From NCBI GenBank assembly GCA_004794655.1, contig SMMW01000622.1, forward strand, positions 5,207,501-5,271,500: 64,000 nucleotides of DNA, read 5' to 3'. Shown piece by piece: positions 1 through 13,100 of the stretch; position 1 is the stretch's first letter, and every line of letters starts with the position of its first letter. Both the position numbers and the translations under genes were made by a program. The notes under the pieces were generated by a model that worked only from the letters and a program-made list of their open reading frames with translations, was not told the origin of the DNA and did no database searches. This stretch comes from Marisa cornuarietis. Lineage: Eukaryota; Mollusca; Gastropoda; Architaenioglossa; Ampullariidae.

Positions 1-11
1 GTGTGTATTTT

Positions 12-39
12 GGTTGGTTGGTTGGTTGGTTGGTTGGTT
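12..39. repeat. (GGTT)n microsatellite
   Basis: Seven uninterrupted TTGG/GGTT units at the left edge of the window. Simple repeat with no other content. Confidence 0.95.
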
Positions 40-90
40 GCGTTTTACGGCATGCTAGCAACTAAGGTCATATTACAGCGGCAAGGTCAC
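38..90 (-). repeat. Tail of a tRNA-derived SINE (partial)
   Basis: The stretch starting GCGTTTTACGGC and running through CAACTAAGGTCATATTACAG matches the body of the fuller SINE copies at 15005-15212 and 18095-18245, which read GTTTTACGCC then CAACTAAGGCTATATCAC. Only the body survives here; the tRNA-like head is missing. Orientation is the same as in the other two copies. Confidence 0.55.
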
Positions 91-99
91 AAGCGCGTA

Positions 100-1540
100 A
101 GCGGAGTAAAAAAAAAAACACACACACACACACAGTTTAGGAATTCTTTATTGTTACTCAATGTTCCGTAGGCAATGAGGTCAACAGGACCTTAGTTTGT
201 TCAGTATAAGCGAAGGTAAACGAAAAAAAAAAAACCCCAACTACTAACCGCTCAGCCCCGCGATATTCGTCCTTCCCCCCCCCCACCCAACGTCCAGCAT
301 GCACAGCGAGTGTCGCTTCCTGATCAGACAGCTTGTCGTGGGGTCATCGATCACAACTTTCAGTAAACACTCCACTGTATTAGCGCGCTTCCACGATGAC
401 CACTAGTGAAGAGCATTATTAGTCCTTGGTCCCTCAAAGAAGTTCCAAGCAGACCGATAAACCCACACAAGCCACCACCCACCAACCGCATCTCCATCTG
501 ACAACAAAGAGATGAAAGAGAAGGAAGGGAGACAGTGAGGACTGATGAATTGACCAGTCTCAAGAAGTGTGTGTGTGGGGTGATGTCTGCACAGCGATGC
601 CGCACTCAAGCTGCAGTATCCATGGGCTGAGACAGAAGATGCCATGGGGTACGGCAATCAACAGAGCCTTAAAAGCACCTTAGACTGCTTTGACAAGCTG
701 AAGGGGAAGGAAACTGAAAATACAGGATGTCCCCTGCCGCGGCTTAAGCTGACTAGCCATCGTGAGAGCCCTGTCTGCAGAGTTTCTACGGTAACCTGAC
801 CTCAACCCTCTAGTATAGCCTACCACTCATTCCTCGCAAAATGTCACCGACGCAACTGTAGAACTGTAGTGAATGGCGCGATTAAAGAAATAGAACAGCC
901 ATTTTCAGAACTATAAGTGCCTCAGAAACACGCGAAAGTCTGCACTCACGCAACCCAAGTAACCGCCCTTGCGATAAACCTGACGCTCCATTGTGCTCGC
1001 TGTTCGGTTCTACCGAGAGGTAAGCTAGGAATGCGTTCCCCGCCCCATTCCCTAATCGCTCTACCGCGCAGCACGTGGAAGGATTAGTTGCGGCACCCCC
1101 TGTCCCGACAATGGTGTAGGAAAATCTCTGTTGCGGGCGCAGCCTACCTGGCAGGGTCAGGTATCCGATGTGACAGCCGCGACAACCAGTATCACTCTCC
1201 CTCGGTGCTCAAGTTTTCCGACCAGACGCAGACATCGCATCCGGGAATGACGTCTTACTACTTTACTACCTGGAGTAGACAACTATTAGCCGGGACTTCA
1301 GCCGCAGTTATGTCCTTCGAGGGTTTGGGAGCCGTGGAACAACGTGCATTATAGGGGTTACAGTTCGAAGATAGCAGAGATGAACGAATTGCTCTGAAGT
1401 CCTTTACTGTGATGATGCCTGATCGCATCTTTAGACTTCAAAGTGAAAAAAGCAGACTAAAGCAAGATGATGAAGAGAGAGAGGGGAGAGAGAGAATATC
1501 GTTCTTTCGCTTGTCGCTCAGCTTCCTTTTCCCCTAATAT
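100..1540. other. No gene recognised
   Basis: Contains a (CA)n run near 118-134, several A and C homopolymers, and short ORFs on both strands with no recognisable domain. Nothing here supports a gene. Confidence 0.6.
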
Positions 1541-1640
1541 GGAGGTGGGGAACATCCAACCTGTGAAATCATTTGATCCGGCCCGCCAAGACAGGTGCAG
1601 ATTTCAGTAAATCTATAAGCTTTTTTCATATCAACAATGC
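1541..1640 (+). mobile_element. hAT-like non-autonomous element, left end only
   Basis: Begins with GGTGGGGAAC and continues with GAAATCATTTGATCCGGCC and a CAGTAAATCTATAAGCTTTTTTCAT block. It aligns with the left ends of the longer copies at 15211-15622 and 22846-23245. The TGGGGAAC terminal motif is typical of hAT-type terminal inverted repeats; the family assignment is inference because no transposase is present. The right end is missing. Confidence 0.55.
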
Positions 1641-4600
1641 GAAGACTCGTTGCGTTCCGGCAGTAAAGGGCGATCACTGCAGATATAACCGGTGACGATC
1701 CCAGAAAACAAGGGTTACAGACATCAGGAGAATATTGAGAAAATGAAGAGAAATCCTGAAGCTATGAAGAAATGTTAGCATATTAAACAGCAAACAGCTT
1801 AAACACTGCAACTCAAGGTCGCGGCCGAAGCAAGTGAGGTGCGCCAGAACGAAATCTCGCAAACAGATCCAATCGGTTTGCACTACAAAAGAACGTTATA
1901 TACAATCCAGCAAAACGGAAGACAGGAGATAACTCAGCAGAAACATATGTACATATGAAGATCCAACACTCATCGAAATCAAAAACATGACACAACGCAG
2001 AAACAAAATGAGAACCGGTCCCCTCAGCCTGTTAGGCGAAGGAACATAACCCTTCAATTGCAGCCAGTAATTAAGAATTACAAACACTCGAAAACGTTTT
2101 AAAAATCTTGTGTACAACGCAGAACATCAAGCTTTATCGTCAAGCTGCACTCACATAGAACAAAAGAATTGTCTGGTGGTCAGCTGCTAGCGCTTGTGAC
2201 TAGTGTCCTGCCCAGAATTGTGGTAAACTTGCCAAGAAATAGGGCAGTTATTTCACGCTAACGAGAGACTCCCGAGGGCAAACGACGTTGGCTGGTCGCT
2301 CGTGATATCTAAAAAGAAATGACAGGCCACGAGATCTTCCTTTCCATATCATCATTGTCGTCGTCGTCGCGCTCGTTTGTCGCCATTTTTGGGCTGGCAG
2401 ATGATCATGATCAGCCGCCCTCAATGCTACCAACTGATCAGCCAGCGCAAGCGTGAGTATGCTTCCAGACGTCAAGGTGGATGAAGAAGAAGATCTCGAC
2501 TTCTCGCCCACCTTCGGATCGCCAGCATGTGCCAACAGATCGATAATCTCTCGCATCAAGATGGCTGCGACCATGACAATGACTCACTTCTTGGTCGGTT
2601 ATTGGCTCGGCCCACTCCTTCGGCGTTCAACTCTCCTCCCACCCACAGGAGTACACTATCTGCCTTCAGAGGCCAGCTGAGTCTAGACTAGCCGCAAGCC
2701 AACCAAGTTCTTCACAACATTTTTTTTCTGACATTGACTTCCTGACTGAATATGTTAGTGTTGTTATCGCATTAACAACGCCAAGTTCGAGTGTAAGGAC
2801 CCTGCAGTTCTGATTCAGCAGACTTTTGCGAGATAACACCCGTGCTGAAAAAGGGTCAGATAAGCGAGTCATATTTAGTAACATTCTAGCCACAGCAGTC
2901 ACACAATTGACTAGCTTCCTAAGATGCAAAAATGCCTGTAAATCTTTGACCCCCACTGAACTTTGAAAGCCCTTTATACAGCGCCATCTGGCGACGAAAA
3001 GAGCGCTCGTTTGCTTGGATTACAGACATACTAGTACTGTTCTGGTGGTGCAAGAAGCACTCGAGAAACTTAATCAGCCTCTTTCGATATCCGCGAATTT
3101 TTTTTTTTTTTTTTTTTTGCAGGGGCTGTGGTCTTCATCTCGAAAGCAAAACACGTCTGTGATTTTAAGACCAAGAGAAGGAAGTTAGTGAAACGGCGTG
3201 TCATGCTGCCTATTTAAAAAAATCAGATTTTTTTTAATTTAATTTTCTTTCCATTTCCTAGAAAGAACTAAAATACAAGAAAGCCTTTCGGAATAAAGGT
3301 TATGCAGATTCGGATGTTGAAATGGCGATGCCTAACTAGATAAAAAGCAAACAGCTGGAAGATATACCAAACGATCGGACCGCTAATAAACCTATTATTA
3401 ATTACTCAGTGCAGATACTGGATGAGTGGAGGTAGCAGTGACGAGAGCTCTCCTAATTCTGACAGGGACGAGGGAGGAAGGCCGCGCCATGCTTGTCAGA
3501 TTCAAGCAGCCATAGCTGCTAACAAAATGTGGCCAGATTATGGTAGCATAAACACATCTTAATTCCGTTATAGGGATGCGTGACCTTTTTGTGTGCAACT
3601 TGGGAAAAAAACCCAGTGAGGTTGATTTAATTTGGCACATGGGAAGAATGAGGGAGAAAACGTGTCAAGGTCGTGAGAAGGGTTTCAAGACAACTGGCTG
3701 CCATGGAGCTAAAAGTCTGGCGATCGAAGTTAGCCTGGAGCTCAGAAATGCTAACGCCCTTTTAATTAACGCTGCACTCTCTAACGTCGTTAGATGGGCT
3801 AAAATTACCTGAGGCCTGGTATAATGAGAATAAAAGCATAACCCGAGTTAAATGCCTCTTGGGTAAGCTGGACAGGAGAAGTTCTTGAGAAACGAAATAA
3901 GCCAGTTTCACGAGCCTTAATTTCGACTTTCTCACCCTTTCGTTATCAATATGATTTTTTAAAGAACTCATCAACCCAGGGGAACATTTAAACAAGGATA
4001 ACAAAAGATTTCTTTGTAGGAAGTTATAGGAACAAATTAATACTGTTGTGCACCGAAAAGTTTCAGTCATATTCACTTTATGGGTCTGAAAATAAAGGCC
4101 TTTGTTTAAACAAACCTAAGGAAGTGCTGTTGTTCATGAACTTACTTCGATCGTAAGCAAAATATTTAAATACATTTCATGCAAAGTTTCTTACTGTCAC
4201 GAAGGTAATAGTTTCGAAGCCTGCTGTTGCTTCAGCTTTCACAGGCCTGTCTGTCTGTTTAAACTGATATGTTAAATAAGCAGATTATGTTTCTTCCGAT
4301 AAACACACATCAAAACAAGGAGTTCATCGGCTTGGGTTCTTGGTGCGGTGCCGGCACTACGAAGAGCTGGGACTCGTCCACTCGCTCCGGCGACTGCGGC
4401 ACTTCAAGTGGCAACCTCTCTTACTATATTCTGCCCCAGACTCCACACGCAAGTTTCTAGTCCGTCTCCACGGCAAATAACACGAGACGTATATGCTGCC
4501 GGTCTCCGCCGCAGACTGGAGTAGGTCTTGTCGGCAAACCCTACAAGACTGCACTTCAGCGTCATAATCTAAATCTTGCCTATCTAACAGACGAGATAAA

Positions 4601-7600
4601 AGCTGATTAACAAATCCCACCTACACTAAGCAACATTTAAAACTGATTTTAATAATAGCTTTAGTAACTGAAACATTTTCGACAAGCACATTTGAAATAA
4701 ACTTTTTCATTAGCCTTTAAAACGAAGAGCTAGTGTGTTCTGCTTACTATGCTCGGGTGCAAATCTCTTAAATGGACTGAGCTGACACATGTGTCCCCTA
4801 AAATAACCAGCGAATTAAATGGAGATGTCTTGTTAGCTTGATGTTGATTTTCTCTCAATGTGACCAATACAACAAAAGACTCACAATCTCTATTGAAATA
4901 GCATTACGCCTAGTCTAAAACATTAATCCGAGCTATAAATGTGGGTTTTTTTCTTTTTAAATCTGTGTATCACTGAGTGCAGACAAGTGCACTAAGCTCT
5001 ACAGGCCTGCCAATCTCCACCAAGTAAATGACATATGAATAGGAGACGCAGAAACAGCGAGACAAACAAACGAAAACGATACCTCTTCTATTCTTCTATC
5101 TATATGTTCACAATGTCGTTGTCGCTAGCTTTAAAATAAATGCAGTTTAAGAATGACATAGCCGCGCATCTCCTGAAGTGCTCCAAAGTCCAGTTGTATT
5201 AGCAACAAGTCTGCACTTAGCTCAGCATATTGACCAAAGTTTCAATGCTATAAAATGGTCATGTAAAAACGACAGGAACGACATACAAGCGTCCTCTTTC
5301 GTCACACTTTGAAGGCGTTCACAGCGATTTTTGTTTGCCCTGTGGACAGGAACTGTAAAAAGGCTCTCTTAACCGGACACGCACATTGTCGAATACATGA
5401 CTATTTTTGTACATTTTTCTTACACGACTATCAAGCAAACTTTGTGGAAGACAGATATTTAAGGTACTTCTTCGCCAGGCAAATATATACGACCCTTTGA
5501 CCAAGCATGCAAACTTTATATGACGGTTATTAAAAACACAAAAATCTGCCACACTAACGTTCGTACATATTTGTTCACAGGGCTTTAATAGAAAACCTAA
5601 GGCCGTCTCATCGACTCACGCAGGCCACACACGCCTTCCGCTGCCTTCTCTAAGCCGCCGTGACATTAATTAACACGATAATTCTGCGATCTGTCCATGA
5701 ACATGATGTATGGCACTGCTCCACGAGAGCAACGACCTCTGGGATGACTGTCTCGCCCTGCTCTGTGTCGTTCTCTCACACGCACAGTTTGGTGGCCCCC
5801 AATGTTTCTGAAGCGTAAGGAGGGGTATTGTAAACAATCGGTCACGGAAGCCCAACTCTTCTTGCCCCATGTTCTCGCGTGCAGCATGGACCTGGCACAG
5901 GCAACTCTCTGAGCAATTCCAGGCAATCCATAATGCTGGTCATCTTGATTTGCAATCTGGAAGTAGCACGCCTTTCTCCCTACCTAAGTAACGTTTTCTG
6001 AGCCAGAGCAGTGCCCCCTAATGCAACAGCACATCTCCATCCCCTTCTCCTCACCACACACACACACACAGACAGACACCGCCGCCCTCCAACCAACGCT
6101 CACAGATTTCTCATAATTTTTTCTCTAATATTATTCTCTAAGTGCTCGTCTATTAAATCCACGCCCTATGGTGGTATTTCAAGGACCTAGGGCTCAGTTG
6201 ATTCACGAAGTGGAAGGAAAGTGCTGGCAATTTCCCTGTGGCCTCGTCTCCTGATCCGAATACATGCTTAACATGTGCACAAGTACGCGCAGATCACGTG
6301 GGAACGACGTTAATGGCAACAGAAAGGTGGCGACGACACCGACGAGGCTGATGACGACGTTCCGTACCGGCGTTCGAACTAAGGACAAAACTTATGGTCC
6401 GAAGAAAGTGCGATGCACGTGTCACTGGATAAACGAGTTGTAGCCCTGCAGCCGTGAAATAACTCGTGTGCGTCGGCCCGTGCAGGTGGGCGTCACCACG
6501 CTCTACGTTCTAGCTCTTCGTTGAATCAAGTGCTCTACCAGACAGCTACTGCCTAGTGGCTGGCATAATGGTTCTTCTCAAGGGCTGCAGAGGAGGCAAT
6601 CAAACTAGGCAAGGGAAAGGGATGGAATGGGAGGGGGGCAAGATCACAACTAAAGCACCAATCATAAAGTGGAACTGAGAAATGGCAAGGCGTATTCTGC
6701 TCATCTTTCTATCGCCCCATCTCATTCCATATAAAGGCCGGCTTTACACGAGAGACAACGTTTATTTTCTCCCCCGCATTGCTTGGAATGAGGGCCGGAA
6801 TATCTTTACGGAATCGAAGTCGTTAACATATCTCTTGTCTGGTGGGGAGGGCTGAGGGAAGAGAGAGAGACAGTGACAACCATGCACTGTTTCAACAACA
6901 GTTAACATCACACGTGTACTCAAGCATGCCTTCTCTTTCAATCTTTGTTTTCTACTAAAATAAAATATTGCGTTATCAGTCGTGAAAAAAAACACGTTTT
7001 AAACGAGTAACACCGAGGAACAAACTGCAAATGTATCAGTAGAGTGCGGGTTACGGATTACGACAGCTCGAGCAGGAAGAACCTACGAGCCCACAGCTGT
7101 AGAAAATAAATCTACCAGCTTGCAGCTGTAACAGATAAAACCCAACAGCTGGTAGCTGCCAGGGGAAAACCTACAGCTGCCATAGCCGGGTATGCAGTTA
7201 GAGAACCAAAGGTTTGGTTAAGCACCGAATTTCATCTTTCTAACCTTTAAAGCACACTGATTACTCTCCATAAAACCCTGTAAAAAAATCAACAGCAGCT
7301 GCAGAATATTAAATGCACAATCCTATTTCCCCCAAAAAATAGGGCTAATAAAAATTGATTGACTTTTCCTGAAAATCACATGGGAACATAATGAAGAGGC
7401 GATTCCCTTTCGCTGTTTCCGGTAGCTCTCACTCAGAGTGCAATCCACCGGGAGGAGACAGGACGTGACACAGTTTACAATAACGACTCGCGCAGCTTTT
7501 TAACTTTCAATCAGCCACAGCGCCGAACTGTGCGCCGCATGCAAAAGTTAAACCGCCAGCGAGACGCTTACAGCAAGCTACTGGCTCGGTAAAACCGTGC

Positions 7601-9975
7601 GAGCGATTGATGAAGCAAACGTGCGAATGAGCTAGCAAGTAAATGTACGAAAGATATAAAGATAGAGGAAAGAAAAGAGAAGGGTAAAAAATGGAAGAAA
7701 GTCATAAAAGAAAGAGTGGAACTTGAAACTTAAGCTGATAATATGCAATAAAGCCATCCGCTGTAACTCATTCCGTAGTCCTGCCTTTAAAAAAAAAGTT
7801 TGACAGTTTTCCCACCTCCCATTCTTGTTCTGGGCTTCGCGAGATCGAGTTCGCGTCATTCAGTCTGAATGACGGAGCGTAAGCCACCAATAAAAAAAAC
7901 AACAGGTAAATGAGACGCTCCCCTTGCCAGGTGCACGAAAAAACGCAGACTGCCGACAAGGTGCGTGAAATGTCACTATATGCAGTTGCAGATAGCAAAA
8001 CTCCGCCGGCTTCAAGTGACTCGACCCTGGACCCAGATTCACGACCTCAAAGGGTTGTTGTTGCAGTGCGTGCTCCCGGCAGAAACACTATTTAAACAAA
8101 ACAAAAACAACTTCAATACACATTCAGATCATGGCAATAAGCTGATAATTTTGTTCCCGCGAATCGCATGTCGGGTTGCCACGCTGTGTACTTCACCCTT
8201 CTTTCTAGCTGCTTTTCTCGGTCCCATTCGCCTTATGTCACTGCCAATCATGATAGCCCCTCTAAAGCTAAGCACGCACTGCCCCCAGGTAGACAAAAAG
8301 TACTTATTCTACACAAAGATGAATCGCGTCAGCGTGGTGTAGTAAAAGCCCTTCATTCGTTGTGCTGAAAACCCTGTTTCACGTTTTATTATTGTTAGTT
8401 TTTATGTACACATAGTGTCAAGAAGGTATGCACACTGCTGCATAATTCAGCCAGTCTATCACCGGGTGGGACGGTTTCATATAGCACGCATATTCCACAA
8501 CACAGCAACCGGTCAGTAATCAGCGCAGAGTAAATCGGCAGGCTTCCGACGACATAAAAATAGACTAAAAACCTGGAGGCCAAGTGCATAACAAAACCGC
8601 TAGACGGCAGCTAGGGAGGCAAGACATAGTGTTCAGCTAAACCGCTTCGTGTGGGTATGATCATTTCAGCCTGCCTGCCTACTGCGCTTTAACTATCCAG
8701 CTAGCAGTGCCTAAGGATGGACTATACACCTGACCCCAGTGGTGTCCTGACGCACACCGCCTCTCCCCAGCCACAAGCTCATGATACGGGTTGGGGGAGG
8801 AACATGTCGGAAAATATAAATCATGGTTAAAACAAAGTTTTGTCTCTATCTATTTCTCTCTTTTCCGCGGACGCATACACCCAACCATCCATTCATTCAC
8901 CCCATTTTACGAATACAAGATGGCTGAGCACAGATGACATCTAATTTTAATGACAAAGAGCCAAGCAGCCATGCGTGCAAGTGCTTATCAACAAGGGTAA
9001 GAGGCGCCATGCCGCGACAGGTTCGCGTCTAGTCCTAATGAAAGTCAACCTCTGGCTTTACCTGAGGCCAGGTCGCAGACTGTCTCACTCCGACTGACGT
9101 CACGATGGTGTGTTAGACCCTAATCTGTGCTGCCATTCTTCCTGCTCGTGCACCAAGCCATACATGCATACAGGACTGTTTTTCTATCATATTTGCAGCC
9201 TTCAGAAAGCAAGGTGACGCCAACACTCGCATTTAAAAAGTCAAGATAAACCAATTTTCAAGCATTATTATAATGCTGACAGCAGCTGTCTCACAAAAAC
9301 TGGTATATTCATGCATGAAATTGTACTGTGGCAACCAAACTGTTACCACTGTCAACGGTCGTTAGTGGCGACATCAACAGATGCGCCAGGAGCTGCGCTA
9401 ATTAAAGTTTCGTTTTTCTAACACATGGAGTATATTTTGGGAGAGAGAAAAAAAAAGCAGGGAGCAGGACGGGTGGCCGAATGGAGAAAGGATGGGAAAA
9501 TAATCGATAACCGGCAAAACGCACTTCTAGAGAATCAATGAACAAACTGGAGAAGCACGCCTATGTAAGTGTTCCCGTGGAAACTTTCTCTGGCTGTCGC
9601 GATGTGTTAGGATTCGGGCGAAAAAATTTAACTCCAATTGCGACAGTGTAAAAAGTGAGGAGACGTAACCAAGAAGAGGTCAAATGGTGGAACAGAGGGA
9701 GAGAAAAGGAAAGGAAAGAAGTGCTTTCTAGTTAATGAGTGTGTGTGAGAGAGAGAAAGGGGAAAGAAAAAGCAGAATTAGCTCAGCATCGCCTCGTCTA
9801 TCCTTCTTGCTGACAGCCATTACCACTCCGTTCCGGAGAAAGCTGGTGGAGCTGATGGGCTTCTTTGCATGCATATCCGGGCCTGCCCTCTGGAGACCCC
9901 TCCTTTCTCTCTGGCTAAGCAGCTCTACCCTTTACCTGTTCAGTGATAAACTTTTAGAGACGGTTCAAATAGCAG
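1640..9975. other. Long gene-free stretch
   Basis: Only short, unsupported ORFs occur here. Low-complexity tracts include poly-T near 3100-3118 and GA-rich stretches near 9430-9770. An E-box cluster at 7094-7179 is listed separately. Overlapping acidic and serine-rich ORFs at about 2450-2575 are described in the findings. No protein domain or RNA gene was recognised. Confidence 0.55.
7094..7179. promoter_or_regulatory. Cluster of four CAGCTG E-boxes
   Basis: CAGCTG occurs at 7094-7099, 7123-7128, 7146-7151 and 7174-7179, with a fifth at 7296-7301. The hexamer is a palindromic site for basic helix-loop-helix factors. The spacing of 23-29 bases between starts suggests either a regulatory cluster or a decayed tandem repeat. 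No adjacent gene is recognised, so function is unproven. Confidence 0.3.
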
Positions 9976-9977
9976 GA

Positions 9978-10165
9978 ATAAATGAAGGATTTGTATAGCG
10001 CATACTCACACTCATAAGAAGCATGCTATTCGCGCTTAAAACAAAAATGAGACATGGACAACATAGACAGCATACGTGAGACGGAAGAATAAACAACAGT
10101 ACAATGACGAATAGGACAAATATAGAAAACGCAAAGAAAGACCTAGTAACAACAACTGAAAATAT
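9978..10165 (+). repeat. Dispersed repeat with TATAGCGCATA core
   Basis: Reads AATGAAGGATTTGTATAGCG, then an ACTCACACTCATAAG block, an AGCATGCT-rich block and a GGAAGAATAAACAACAGTAC block. The same order occurs at 45035-45215, and the first part recurs at 52328-52440 inside an ARP3 intron. This core is common at the 3' ends of marine-invertebrate retroposons; the precise class was not determined. Confidence 0.6.
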
Positions 10166-13100
10166 CGTGATTCTGAAGGAGAGGAGTGATATGGTCCCGT
10201 TTCCTACTTCTAAGCACCAAACGGCAATTATATCAACTGGGTCAGGTACCGGCGCCACTACTATTCCTGCAGAGTCAGTCCAAACAAGAGCAATGGGATT
10301 GTAACACCTAGGTTTAATATGATATGTCACCATGAAGTCCTGCAGAGGATGGCTAAAAGACACTGCTTTCGTTTTCAATCACTTTTGCTGCGCGCCGCCC
10401 AAGTTATAAGTAATAAGTTCTAGCTAATGGATCGATGCTAAGGATTTGTTCGTGCTTCACGTTTTTCCTTCATAAGTCTCTAATTTCCCCCAGCCATCAC
10501 CGGCAGAGATTGTCGCTTAGCTGTGAACACTAAGTTGCCTACAGTAGACGCTGCCAAGAGAATTCTCCGGTCTTTGCTCTGCTACGATTCCCTACATTTC
10601 AACCTTTTGGTTTCGATTGGCACAAAGCAGCCTTATGAACTGACAAAACTTATTTACTTTAAAAACATTCTCGACTTTAATAGAATTTCTGGGTGTTAAT
10701 CGTTCACATTCTTCTTACTTCTAAATGCAAGTCTGATCTGCAGTTGACGTCGTTTAAAGGAATGCTGAGATAAACATAACCATACGATACTTCTGGACAC
10801 ATTAATGCTGAGAGTGTAAGAAAATAAGGCTGACAAGGCAAGAAAAGATTTTTCTCGGCAAGTGAACCTCTTCAACTCGCGTACACGCAGCTTCTGATAA
10901 GGTGCAAGAGGTCGGGGGAGAATGGTCACACATGCACGAAACCGAAATGATGCTAGTTAGCGACAGTTAATTAACCCACACACACATCTCTAGCGAGAGG
11001 GGTCTGAGAGGTTTCTAACTTTATTTTTATTCATTTAACGGCAGAAGGAGTTTATTTTTGGCTCAAACAACATCAGCTTGGAAACGAGGAGAGAAGGCAA
11101 TATATGTTTGGTACCACCTGTCCGTGGTAAAGGTGACTAGAAATTGGACCAACCGCTAGCAAAGATGCGGACAGAATACAGCCTCTCGCCCACTTCGGGC
11201 GTCGAGTGAACAAGTGTGCCAGGCGGCACCAGACACACCAGATACTCCACTGTCGTGCAAGTGATAAGTATAGTCTCTTCTTTCAATTAACTCCATGTCC
11301 TGCCTCCGGGTCTTGATGGCCAGCCCATGCACTGATATAACCTCTTCCTCCCACATTCTTCGCTGCAGACGCAAAAGGGAACTGGCGCAAGTTGAGAAAT
11401 GTCATACCACTGGCTGCCTCTGGAGTTCACACGACCAACCCTCATCCCTCGTTCCTTTCCCTGGCTGCTATGCGTGATGCAAACCTATTCGAGCTGCGTG
11501 AGCTGGCCTTAATAACGGCGCGGGGGGTAACGAAGTTGTGACCTCGGCACTTCACTCAGCTGCGGCAACTGCGAGGGGTTGCTCATCAAGCCATGACATG
11601 CAGATTGGGAAGTCAGACAAAACTGCGGATTCTCATTTGCACTTGGACTTCATGTTGCTGGCTTCAGCTTTGTGTGCGTCCATGTACAAGAGTAGACCAT
11701 TGATCCCGAACAAATGGACTTCGTTTTTAATATATGTGAGGTTTTTTTATAGCTTTGTTTCCTTCTCTCTTTGTATCTATATATATAGTAACTATAGAAC
11801 AAGCTGGTAGTGCATGGAAATGTTTGATCTACAGCACTACAGAGGAGTTCCACGGACCATGACGTCTTCAACGAGGAGTCCTCGAACTGCAATGTGTGTC
11901 GTGGTGATAACCTCCAAAGCTAACTAGCATAATTAGAACTGCCTTGTATGCACGGCAAATGCTGCTCTACATCTTACGACGGCCGACGGTTTTGGAAGTA
12001 AATATGAGTACTGACTATTCTGGTTCTGTTTTAGTTCTGTTGTGTTTTCTACTGTTGTGCTTCGTACATTTTTTTTTTGGCTCTAAGCAAAGCAGCAGAA
12101 AAAAGATAATCAGATGGTTCAAGGACAAAGACAATTTATTTATACAGTAAGTCGAATGTATTGGTGCGGATCACAGATCAGAAGCAGGTCACGTGCCTTT
12201 TACCTAAATTCTCTTTGCGTCTCTTTACGTCGTAAAGGTTGCGGCAGTACGTACATCTACTGAGAGTTAATATGACGCACCTATCAAGCACCTGTGTACA
12301 AGTAACGAGTCAAACTCCCCCTAGAAGGCAGTCGGCGCTCTCGCCAACTTTAGCTTCCATCTGACAAGGGAACCGATTAATAGCTGCATCACAACCTGGA
12401 TCCTGCTCCCTCACTAGGCCCGGACGCCGTGCTGTTAACGTGTCAACACACGCGCACAAAACATGTCGGTGGGCAGGAGAAAAAAAATAGGGGTGCCTGT
12501 GGACATGATCGAACTCCTACAATTGGACACAGCACACGAACATCCTGAAAAACTGAACACACACATATCTGATAAGTGAATGAAACGGTGCATGAGATAT
12601 ATCACTTTAACTGTTTGATATGGTTTTGGGGTAATTACACAAAATGAACGCGACGACGAGCACCTGGTGGTGTGAGGGAGGTACTGCAGCAGCAGGTATC
12701 GAGCTCGAGAGGGGGAGGGTGTTGATGTGCTTAGTGAAGATGACGAAAAGGGGCGGGTGTTAATGACACCACGTTGTGCCTGGTGAAGATGACGAAGCCC
12801 GCGTGCATGAAAGGTCTCCTCTCGCGTTGCGGCATGCCCTTCAAACACCGACACCAAAGCCATACAGCTGAAACGTGATTTTAATTTTACAGCGAATGCC
12901 CCATGGCTTCGGTAAATTATTCACTGCACTGCGTAACATTACACTCGAAAACTCGAAAAACTGTTTCAGGTGACATGCAGCTTAAACTACAATGGGTCTT
13001 AGGACTGCTCATTCAGCCAAGTGCGAGCGTCCGTGCAGTGCGTTTCCTCTTGATCTTCTTGATGCAAATTTGTGTGCATTTAGCAACCATCGAATGTCTA

